From contig CALBKQ010000022.1 in assembly GCA_937895645.1 (NCBI GenBank), positions 1 to 5,412 on the forward strand: DNA of 5,412 nucleotides, read 5' to 3'. Below the pieces are notes generated by a model. The model had not been told where the DNA came from and searched no databases. It saw nothing but the letters and a program-made list of their open reading frames with translations. A program made the position numbers and the translations under genes. Below are positions 1 to 5,412 of this stretch, one piece after another (within the stretch, counting starts at the first letter, position 1; the number at the start of each line of letters is the position of its first letter). Source of the stretch: an uncultured Clostridia bacterium (lineage in GTDB: Bacteria; Bacillota; Clostridia; Oscillospirales; Acutalibacteraceae).

Positions 1-1
1 C

Positions 2-3000
2 TGCGATAAAGACGAAGTTAATATTACTCGTCGCTTTTACAGAAGTGGAGATAGTGAGTATAAAATCAACGGTGAAAATGTAAGACTTCGCGATATTAAC
101 GAGTTGTTTATGGATACAGGTCTTGGCCGTGATGGTTATTCAATGGTCAGCCAGGGTAAAATTGCCGAACTCATTTCTTCAAAATCGGGTGAACGTCGTG
201 AAATGTTTGAAGAAGCAGCAGGTATTTCACACTTCCGTTATAGAAGAAATGACGCTCTTAAAAGACTCTCTCAAGCTGAAGAAAATCTTGTTCGTCTTCG
301 CGATATTTTAACTGAACTTGAAAGTCGTGTAGGACCTCTTAAAACTCAAAGTGAAAAAGCCCAGAAGTTTTTAGTTCTTGCCGAGGAAAGAAAAAATCTT
401 GAAATCGGTATCTGGTTACATAATATTGAAAAAACTCAGGAAAAATTAAAAGAGCAAGACAGAAAAATCGATATTGCTTCTGTTCAGTACAAAGACGCTC
501 AAAAGCAACTTGAAGAAATTGAGCAGAAAATGAATGGTATTATTGAGAAAACGCACGAAATCAATGTTAAGATTGAAGAAATCCGTGGTTCAACTTCTCA
601 TTTTGAAGAACAGGCAAGTGAACTTGAAGCACAGGCAAAAGTTTATGAAAACTCAATAGTACATAATAACGAGTCTATTGAAAGATTAGAAAAAGACAAG
701 CTTGTAAGTACTGCAGACGAAACTGATATTGATGCACAAATAGCTGAAACAGAAGAACAAAAAGCAAAGGCACAAGCAGGTCTCACCGAAGCAAATAAAA
801 AGTTAGAAGCACAAATCGGTGAAATTGAAAAATTACAGGTTGAAAATAACGAGTTTGCAACTATTGCAGCTGAGCTTTCAAAAGAGATTTCACTTCTTAC
901 AGTTACTCTTGCAGATAATCGTGTTATCAGCGAAACTGCAAGTTCACAAATTGAAGAAATTAAAACAAGAATTACTGCGATTGATGACCTTTTGGGTAAT
1001 CGTCGTGATATAGTTTTAGCGTTAGAAGAAAAGAAAAACAATGCACAAAAAGCATTGGACGAATGTAACGAAAAAATTGACGGTTTCAAAAACGCAGTTG
1101 AAGGTTATCGCATTAAAGTTCAGACAAGAACCGAAAAAAGCGAAAAAATCAAGGCAGAAATTTTAACTCTTGATACTGAAATAGAACGAAAAAATGAGCG
1201 TATTCGTGTTCTTGATGACCTTGAAAAGAATATGGAAGGTTATCAGGGCTCAGTTCGCAGCGTTATGAAAGAAAGTAAACGTGGCGCGTTAAAAGGTATT
1301 CACGGACCACTCTCTCAACTCATAAATGTTAAAGATAAATATTCCGTAGCAGTTGAAACTGCTCTTGGCGTGGCACTTCAGAATGTGATTGTTGATAATG
1401 AAAATGACGCAAAACGAGCAATTACATTCCTTAAAGAAACCCGCGGCGGTCGTGCAACTTTCTTACCACTTACAGCAATCAAACCACGCAGTCTTGAAGA
1501 AAAAGATTTAGACGATTGTTTCGGTTTTGTAAGTATTGCATCAGACCTTGTTACAACTGATAAAAAATACAAAGATATAATCCAGAATCTTCTTGGTAAA
1601 ACAGTTGTCTGTGAAGATATGGACTCTGCAATTACTATTGCCAAGAATTATAAAAACCGTTTCAAGATTGTAACTTTAGACGGACAAGTTATTAATGCAG
1701 GCGGTTCAATGACAGGTGGTAGCAAAGCGCAAGGTGTGGGTATGCTTTCTCGTAGTAATGAGATTGACAAACTCCGTGCATCTGTTAAAGACCTTGAAGA
1801 TAAGAAAAACAACCTTAGTATTCAAGAAAAAATGCTTTCAGAAGATTTGGCATCAGCTATTGCTGATCTTAATGGTATTGAGGGTGACATTCTTTCTGCT
1901 AATGAAGAAAAAATCCGTCTTGAAGGTGAATACAAACTTGCAGAAAGTGAGTATGAATCTTCCTCTGGTGGCGTAAAAGAACTTATTGAAGAAGAAAAAA
2001 TACTTAACGAGCGTATTGAAAAAATCAACGCAGACAGTATTACTGCCCGCGAGACAGTTGAAAAACTTAACAACAAAATCGCAGAGAAAGAAAAATCTCT
2101 TGAAGCAGTAAGTGGTGACCGTGAAAGTCTAGCAGTTGTTCGTGAAGAACTTTCACAAAAAGCAGAGCAAATCCGTCTTGAAATGTTAGGATTTGAAAAA
2201 GATATGCAGTCCTGTGACGATAATATTCGTCGTCTTAATATTCTTAAAGGTTCACACAGTAATCGTCTTGAAGAACTGGACGCTGAAATTGAAGCATTTA
2301 AGAATAAAAATATCTGGCTTACAAAAGATATTGAGAGTTTACGAGCATCTGCTGAAGAACTTCGTCAGAAATGTAATTATGCAAAGACTGATGTTGACGA
2401 TTTGCTTGAGGCTCGTGCAAATCTTGAAAAAGAAAACACAGACCTTCGCAATCTTGAAAAAGAAAAGAGTTCAGAGCGTGAGCGTGTCAGTGGTGAACTT
2501 GCTCGTCTTGAAGAACGTAAAGCATCAATGCTTAACGAGTTTGAAGAGTACAACTCAAAACTTTATGACGAATATCAGCTTACTCGCCGTGAAGCCATTG
2601 CACTTGAAATCGTTATTGAAAATATTGCTGAAGCAAGAACAAGACTTTCAGCATTAAAGAACGAAATTCGCGGACTTGGTTCAGTTAATGTTTCTGCTAT
2701 CGACGAGTATAAGGAAGTATCCCAGCGATATGAATTCATGTCAGAACAGATTGGTGACGTTGAAAAGTCAAAGGCTGAACTCATTAAACTCATTGACGAG
2801 CTCACAACTAATATGAGTGTTCAGTTCCGTGAACAGTTCCAGAAAATCAATGTGGCATTTTCTGAAACATTTGCAGAATTGTTTGGTGGCGGTAAAGCCG
2901 AACTTATTCTTGAAGATGAAATGAATGTTCTTGAAAGTGACATTGAAATCAAAGTTCAGCCACCGGGTAAAAATGTTCAGAACATCAACCTGCTTTCAGG

Positions 3001-3295
3001 TGGTGAAAAAGGACTTTCAGCAATCGCACTTCTGTTTGCAATTCTTAAAGTTACACCTGCTCCATTCGTAATCTTTGACGAAGTTGAAGCAGCTCTTGAC
3101 GATGTCAACGTTGTCCGCTATGCACAGTATGTAAGACGAATGACAAAGAATACACAGTTCATTCTTATTACTCATCGTCGTGGTACAATGGAAGAAGCAG
3201 ATATGCTTTACGGTGTTACAATGCAAGAAGAGGGCGTATCAAAAATTTTAGAGCTTCAAACAGCCGAAATGGCAAGAAAATTAGGTCTCGCTTAA
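2..3295 (+). CDS. smc: Chromosome partition/condensation protein SMC, 5'-truncated by the window start
   Basis: SMC is the ATP-driven DNA-entrapping subunit of the bacterial condensin (SMC-ScpA-ScpB) that organises and helps segregate the nucleoid. The frame is open from base 2, so the ATG at 104 is an internal Met and not the start. 1097 residues are visible; against the usual ~1190, about 95 N-terminal residues including Walker A are upstream. In fragment numbering: the end of the N-terminal head with Q-loop SQGK (Gln 51) and FEEAAG; coiled coil about 75-430; hinge about 430-575, with GRATFLPL and ending GGSMTGGS (567-574); returning coiled coil about 580-915; C-terminal head with FGGGKAEL, signature LLSGGEKG (997-1004), Walker B FVIFDEVEAALD (Asp 1026, Glu 1027) and switch His 1058 in ITHRRGTMEEAD. 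The TAA stop lies at 3293-3295. All visible motifs look intact; the signature has Gly where Ala is more usual (GGEKGLSA). Family assignment is very secure. Confidence 0.98.
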   Translation, partial: CDKDEVNITRRFYRSGDSEYKINGENVRLRDINELFMDTGLGRDGYSMVSQGKIAELISSKSGERREMFEEAAGISHFRYRRNDALKRLSQAEENLVRLRDILTELESRVGPLKTQSEKAQKFLVLAEERKNLEIGIWLHNIEKTQEKLKEQDRKIDIASVQYKDAQKQLEEIEQKMNGIIEKTHEINVKIEEIRGSTSHFEEQASELEAQAKVYENSIVHNNESIERLEKDKLVSTADETDIDAQIAETEEQKAKAQAGLTEANKKLEAQIGEIEKLQVENNEFATIAAELSKEISLLTVTLADNRVISETASSQIEEIKTRITAIDDLLGNRRDIVLALEEKKNNAQKALDECNEKIDGFKNAVEGYRIKVQTRTEKSEKIKAEILTLDTEIERKNERIRVLDDLEKNMEGYQGSVRSVMKESKRGALKGIHGPLSQLINVKDKYSVAVETALGVALQNVIVDNENDAKRAITFLKETRGGRATFLPLTAIKPRSLEEKDLDDCFGFVSIASDLVTTDKKYKDIIQNLLGKTVVCEDMDSAITIAKNYKNRFKIVTLDGQVINAGGSMTGGSKAQGVGMLSRSNEIDKLRASVKDLEDKKNNLSIQEKMLSEDLASAIADLNGIEGDILSANEEKIRLEGEYKLAESEYESSSGGVKELIEEEKILNERIEKINADSITARETVEKLNNKIAEKEKSLEAVSGDRESLAVVREELSQKAEQIRLEMLGFEKDMQSCDDNIRRLNILKGSHSNRLEELDAEIEAFKNKNIWLTKDIESLRASAEELRQKCNYAKTDVDDLLEARANLEKENTDLRNLEKEKSSERERVSGELARLEERKASMLNEFEEYNSKLYDEYQLTRREAIALEIVIENIAEARTRLSALKNEIRGLGSVNVSAIDEYKEVSQRYEFMSEQIGDVEKSKAELIKLIDELTTNMSVQFREQFQKINVAFSETFAELFGGGKAELILEDEMNVLESDIEIKVQPPGKNVQNINLLSGGEKGLSAIALLFAILKVTPAPFVIFDEVEAALDDVNVVRYAQYVRRMTKNTQFILITHRRGTMEEADMLYGVTMQEEGVSKILELQTAEMARKLGLA

Positions 3296-3383
3296 TTTCA
3301 CTCATCTTGCACTTTTTCGCGACGGTAACTCGTGTATCTACATACACTTCGCCATCGCAAAAAAGCACAATATAAGCAAAATT
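3294..3383 (-). repeat. Long imperfect palindrome, probable RNA-forming intergenic repeat
   Basis: The arms 3294-3325 and 3352-3383 oppose each other without gaps over 32 positions: 24 Watson-Crick pairs and 8 mismatches. An asymmetric internal loop follows (3326-3331 against 3348-3351), then a perfect 6-bp apical stem (3332-3337 with 3342-3347) closed by a 4-base loop (3338-3341). Seven of the eight mismatches are A-C in the plus-strand reading and therefore G-U wobbles in a minus-strand transcript; the eighth is C-T (G-A on minus). The minus strand is assigned for that reason. The first two bases overlap the smc stop codon. There is no T-tract after the stem on either strand, so it is not a classical intrinsic terminator. 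The shape resembles small non-coding extragenic palindromes (REP/MITE-like); I have an unverified impression of having seen similar sequence in other gut Clostridia. Confidence 0.8.
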
Positions 3384-3387
3384 TAAG

Positions 3388-3405
3388 CTACGACAAAATT
3401 CGTAG
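3388..3405. repeat. Small perfect hairpin
   Basis: CTACGA (3388-3393) and TCGTAG (3400-3405) form a perfect 6-bp stem around a 6-base loop CAAAAT. It abuts the next hairpin with no bases between, so the two stems could stack. Its function is unknown. It lies 4 bases beyond the long palindrome and is probably part of the same intergenic repeat cluster. A 6-bp inverted repeat alone is weak evidence; its exact abutment to the next stem is what makes it worth recording. Confidence 0.5.
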
Positions 3406-3425
3406 GGCGGGGGCTTGCTCCCGCC
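3406..3425. repeat. GC-rich hairpin upstream of ftsY
   Basis: GGCGGG (3406-3411) pairs with CCCGCC (3420-3425). Inside, G3412 faces T3419 (a wobble in plus-strand RNA) and G3413 pairs with C3418, giving an 8-bp stem with loop CTTG. It is a strongly GC-rich island in an AT-rich gap. No run of T follows (the next bases are GTGAAAGATAAAC), so it does not meet the rule for an intrinsic terminator, although it could attenuate transcription or stabilise an mRNA end. It sits 22 bases before the ftsY ribosome binding site and does not sequester it in the pairing seen here. Confidence 0.65.
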
Positions 3426-3447
3426 GTGAAAGATAAACAAATTCTCG

Positions 3448-3453
3448 AAAGGA
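3448..3453 (+). promoter_or_regulatory. Ribosome binding site of ftsY
   Basis: AAAGGA lies 7 bases before the ATG at 3461, and this fixes the ftsY start. It is somewhat weaker than the sites of the two following genes. I could not find a convincing -35/-10 promoter pair in 3296-3447; TTGCAC at 3307-3312 has no acceptable -10 at the right distance. Confidence 0.8.
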
Positions 3454-3460
3454 AATCATT

Positions 3461-4399
3461 ATGGGAATTTTCAAAAAAATAAATTTTGGTCTTACAAAGA
3501 CAAGAAATAAAATGGCAGGGGCTATTGACGATATGCTTGATAGCTTCGACGAGGTAACTGATGACCTTTATACTGAACTTGAAGAAATTCTTGTTATGGG
3601 TGACGTTGGTGTTACAACTGCTGTTGAGATTACCGAAAAACTTCGCGAAGAGGTTGGCAAAGGAAAAATCAAAGGTGCTGAGGCAATCCGCAAACAGATT
3701 AAAACAATCGTTGCCGATATGCTTTACGGTGGCGAAGATATGGGACTTATCACAGTTCCGTCAGTCATTCTCGTAATTGGCGTAAATGGTGTTGGTAAAA
3801 CTACAACAATCGGTAAAATGGCAGCTATGTATAAAGCACAGGGCAAGAGTGTTATTCTTGGTGCTGCTGATACTTTCCGTGCCGCTGCTATTGACCAGTT
3901 GCAAATCTGGGCAGACCGTTCAGGTGTGGACATTGTCAAACACAAAGAGGGAGCCGACCCTGCCGCAGTAGTTTTTGACACAATTAGTGCTGCAAAAGCA
4001 AGAGATAGTGAAATTATTATTATTGATACTGCAGGTAGATTACACAACAAGAAAAACCTCATGGATGAGCTTAATAAGATTTACAGAGTTATTGACCGTG
4101 AACTTCCATATTCTGACCGTGAAGTACTTTTAGTACTTGATGCTACAACAGGTCAGAACGCAGTTAATCAGGCTCGCGAATTTAAGAGTGTTGCCGATAT
4201 TACAGGTATTGTGCTTACAAAACTTGATGGTACTGCTCGTGGTGGCGTAGTACTTGCTATTAAAAATGAGCTTGGTATTCCTGTTAAGTTTATCGGTGTT
4301 GGCGAACAGATTGACGATTTGCAGCCATTTAACCCAAGAGTTTTTGCAAAAGCAATGTTTGAAGATACAGCAACCACCCATGCTGACGAGGAGGACTGA
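3461..4399 (+). CDS. ftsY: Signal recognition particle receptor FtsY (SRP GTPase)
   Basis: FtsY is the membrane-associated receptor that docks the SRP (Ffh plus 4.5S/scRNA)-ribosome complex at the Sec translocon; the two GTPases activate each other. The protein is complete at 312 residues, about the size of Gram-positive FtsY and lacking the long acidic A domain of E. coli. Residues 1-25 are basic and amphipathic (MGIFKKINFGLTKTRNKM), fitting a membrane-targeting helix; the N domain runs to about 95. The NG GTPase motifs are all present: G1 GVNGVGKT (107-114), the DTFRAAA box (137-143), G3 DTAGR (189-193), the LDATTGQNA segment (226-234), G4 TKLDG (253-257) and G5 region GVGEQIDDL (279-287). 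The C-terminus is an acidic tail (DEED) whose codons also form the ribosome binding site of the next gene. It follows smc after a hairpin-filled gap. Ffh is the only close alternative, but the absence of a Met-rich M domain excludes it. Confidence 0.98.
   Translation: MGIFKKINFGLTKTRNKMAGAIDDMLDSFDEVTDDLYTELEEILVMGDVGVTTAVEITEKLREEVGKGKIKGAEAIRKQIKTIVADMLYGGEDMGLITVPSVILVIGVNGVGKTTTIGKMAAMYKAQGKSVILGAADTFRAAAIDQLQIWADRSGVDIVKHKEGADPAAVVFDTISAAKARDSEIIIIDTAGRLHNKKNLMDELNKIYRVIDRELPYSDREVLLVLDATTGQNAVNQAREFKSVADITGIVLTKLDGTARGGVVLAIKNELGIPVKFIGVGEQIDDLQPFNPRVFAKAMFEDTATTHADEED
4389..4394 (+). promoter_or_regulatory. Ribosome binding site of the XTP/dITP pyrophosphatase gene, inside the ftsY coding end
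   Basis: A consensus AGGAGG lies 7 bases before the ATG at 4402. It sits wholly inside the last codons of ftsY, where it encodes part of the acidic C-terminal tail. This fixes the downstream start and suggests translational coupling to ftsY. Confidence 0.88.
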
Positions 4400-4401
4400 G
4401 A

Positions 4402-5001
4402 ATGAAAATTCTTATTGCTACTCATAATAAGCATAAGCTCAGCGAAATGGCAAGAATACTCGAACCTATGGGCTATGAGGTTGTTACCGACACAATGCTT
4501 GGCTTTGAACTCACTGAAGTTGAGGAAAACGGCGAAACCTTTCTTGATAACGCCCGTATAAAAGCTCAGGCAGGCTGTAAGGAAAGCGGACTTGCCTGTA
4601 TAGCTGATGACAGCGGACTTTGTGTTGATGCATTGGGCGGTGAACCCGGTGTTTATTCTGCAAGATACAGCGGTGAACACGGTGACGATGAAGCAAATAA
4701 CAAAAAGCTTCTTGAAAACTTAAAAGATATTCCCACCGAAAAAAGAACAGCAAGGTTTGAGTGCGCAATCTGTGTAAGCTTTCCTGACGGTAAGGAAATT
4801 ACGGCAAGGGGCACTTGCGAAGGCTGGATAGGATATGAAAAAAGGGGAGAGAACGGCTTCGGTTACGATCCTCTCTTTATGGTAGGGGATAAGAGCTTTG
4901 CAGAGTTTACCGCAGAAGAAAAAGATGCCTGCAGCCACAGAGGTAACGCACTTAAAGAGCTTCAATGTGTACTTTCTCTATCTTCGGAGGAAACAAAATG
5001 A
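4402..5001 (+). CDS. rdgB: Non-canonical purine NTP pyrophosphatase (XTP/dITP diphosphatase, RdgB/HAM1 family)
   Basis: This house-cleaning enzyme hydrolyses dITP, ITP and XTP to the monophosphate plus pyrophosphate in the cytosol, keeping deaminated purines out of DNA and RNA. The protein is complete at 199 residues, matching the usual ~195-205. Family motifs appear in order: the N-terminal nucleotide-binding strand IATHNKHKL (5-13), ENGETFLDNA (42-51), the catalytic/metal-binding DDSGL (69-73) followed by LGGEPGVYSARYSG (78-91), FGYDPLF (153-159) and SHRGNAL (178-184) near the C-terminus. No key residue seems to be missing. The start is fixed by AGGAGG 7 bases upstream. It begins 2 bases after the ftsY stop, and its TGA overlaps the next ATG, so it sits in the middle of a tightly packed unit. 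Arginine codons (7 of 8 AGA/AGG) differ from ftsY (8 of 13 CGN). Substrate range is inferred from the family. Confidence 0.96.
   Translation: MKILIATHNKHKLSEMARILEPMGYEVVTDTMLGFELTEVEENGETFLDNARIKAQAGCKESGLACIADDSGLCVDALGGEPGVYSARYSGEHGDDEANNKKLLENLKDIPTEKRTARFECAICVSFPDGKEITARGTCEGWIGYEKRGENGFGYDPLFMVGDKSFAEFTAEEKDACSHRGNALKELQCVLSLSSEETK
4986..4990 (+). promoter_or_regulatory. Ribosome binding site of the TPR-like gene, inside the rdgB coding end
   Basis: GGAGG lies 7 bases before the ATG at 4998, the same spacing as at the two previous genes. It decides the start of the last gene, which would otherwise be ambiguous because its ATG overlaps the preceding stop as ATGA. Confidence 0.85.
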
Positions 5002-5412
5002 GTACACCGATTAATAAAGCGATATTTTTGTTTGATAACGGTGAAAGTGAAAAAGCTGTTGAACTTCTTGAAGGTTATATCGCTTCAAGAGAAAAAATGA
5101 CGTATAAAACCATCAACGCCTATGAAACTTTGATTGATTTCAAAGAGCAAATGGGGATGGAATATTCCTCTGAATTATTAATGCTTGAAAAACTTGATGA
5201 AGACGATATATCAGGTCACACATTTTTCAGATTGGGATTGCATTATGAAAAAGCCGGTAATAACGAAAAGGCAACCGATTATTTCAAGTTATATACCGAG
5301 AGAGTAAACGACCCCGAACAGTTTGCTGAAACTCTTGGCTTTGCCGATAAATGGTTAAGAGTCAAGAAGGACTATTTTTCTTTCGAAGCACAGGATAAAA
5401 CCGATTTGTATT
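4998..5412 (+). CDS. TPR-like repeat protein of unknown function, 3'-truncated by the window end
   Basis: The frame opens at ATG 4998 behind a GGAGG site and stays open to the window end, giving 138 residues with no stop. I do not recognise a named family. The sequence begins MSTPINKAIFLFDNGESEKA and has at least two helix-turn-helix stretches with a tetratricopeptide pattern: about residues 6-30 (KAIFLFDNGESEKAVELLEG) and about 75-102 (FFRLGLHYEKAGNNEKATDY). The second is close to canonical, with the small residue and Ala at the expected turn positions. No signal peptide or membrane segment is visible, so a cytosolic protein-interaction role is likely. The ATGA overlap with the upstream pyrophosphatase gene implies coupled translation, but the pairing with rdgB does not reveal its job. 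All arginine codons seen are AGA. TPR assignment is from pattern alone; the rest of the protein may carry other domains. Confidence 0.85.
   Translation, partial: MSTPINKAIFLFDNGESEKAVELLEGYIASREKMTYKTINAYETLIDFKEQMGMEYSSELLMLEKLDEDDISGHTFFRLGLHYEKAGNNEKATDYFKLYTERVNDPEQFAETLGFADKWLRVKKDYFSFEAQDKTDLY

Noticed and set aside
104..106. ATG at 104 as the start of smc
   Set aside because: The same frame continues upstream to base 2 with residues matching the SMC N-terminal head (for example TRRFYRSGDSEYKING), so this Met is internal.
643..1089. Minus-strand open frame of 148 codons inside smc
   Set aside because: It is Ser/Ala/Ile-rich low-complexity sequence, as expected from the antisense of a Glu/Lys-rich coiled coil, and the plus-strand SMC frame is unambiguous.
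2193..2657. Plus-strand open frame of 154 codons in another frame within smc
   Set aside because: It is a frame-shifted shadow of the coiled coil, rich in Lys/Leu/Val, with no independent support.
3307..3340. Possible promoter with TTGCAC as -35 inside the palindrome
   Set aside because: At 16-18 base spacing there is no acceptable -10; the would-be hexamers are GC-containing stem bases. TATAAG at 3371 likewise lacks a -35.
3294..3383. Long palindrome as an intrinsic terminator of smc
   Set aside because: The T and A runs are inside the paired arms, and no U-tract follows the stem on either strand. Pairing is also better on the minus strand, opposite to smc transcription.
3216..3440. Minus-strand open frame of 74 codons across the smc-ftsY gap
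   Set aside because: It is created by the inverted repeats and the end of smc, and it has no ribosome binding site I can identify. Its peptide content comes straight from the hairpin arms, so it is a spurious translation of the repeat rather than a gene.
4168..4680. Minus-strand open frame of 170 codons across the ftsY/rdgB junction
   Set aside because: It lies antisense to two well-conserved genes with intact motifs. It is Cys/Ser-rich with no recognisable domain, and no start signal was identified for it.

Overview
The window looks like chromosomal core DNA from a low-to-moderate G+C Firmicute, most likely a gut-type member of the Clostridia (Oscillospiraceae/Ruminococcaceae-like). This is inferred from a Bacillus-type SMC, a short FtsY without the long acidic domain of enterobacteria, strong AGGAGG-type ribosome binding sites with regular 7-nt spacing, and the smc-ftsY gene order. 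No single base proves the genus.

Layout, all genes on the + strand. (1) 2-3295: smc, missing its 5' end (Walker A and roughly the first 95 residues lie upstream), encoding the chromosome condensation ATPase. (2) 3296-3460: the only sizeable non-coding gap, 165 bases filled almost entirely by three inverted-repeat structures: a long imperfect palindrome (3294-3383), a small hairpin (3388-3405) and a GC-rich hairpin (3406-3425). (3) 3461-4399: ftsY, complete, the SRP receptor GTPase. (4) 4402-5001: rdgB-type XTP/dITP pyrophosphatase, complete, 2 bases after ftsY. (5) 4998-end: a TPR-like protein of unknown function, overlapping rdgB by 4 bases and cut off by the window end.

ftsY, the pyrophosphatase gene and the TPR-like gene are packed tightly enough to be co-transcribed and translationally coupled. 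Whether smc reads through the hairpin-rich gap into them cannot be decided from sequence alone. The functions (chromosome organisation, membrane protein targeting, nucleotide-pool cleaning) are housekeeping and do not form one pathway; smc-ftsY adjacency is a common Firmicute arrangement.

The genes are ordinary. The most unusual signal is the long palindrome after smc. Its arms pair over 32 positions, and all seven of its transition-type mismatches are oriented so that they become G-U wobbles in RNA copied from the minus strand but A-C mismatches in RNA copied from the plus strand. That suggests a structure maintained as RNA in the direction opposite to the genes, probably as part of a dispersed intergenic repeat. 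I found no tRNA, rRNA, CRISPR array, transposase or prophage gene.
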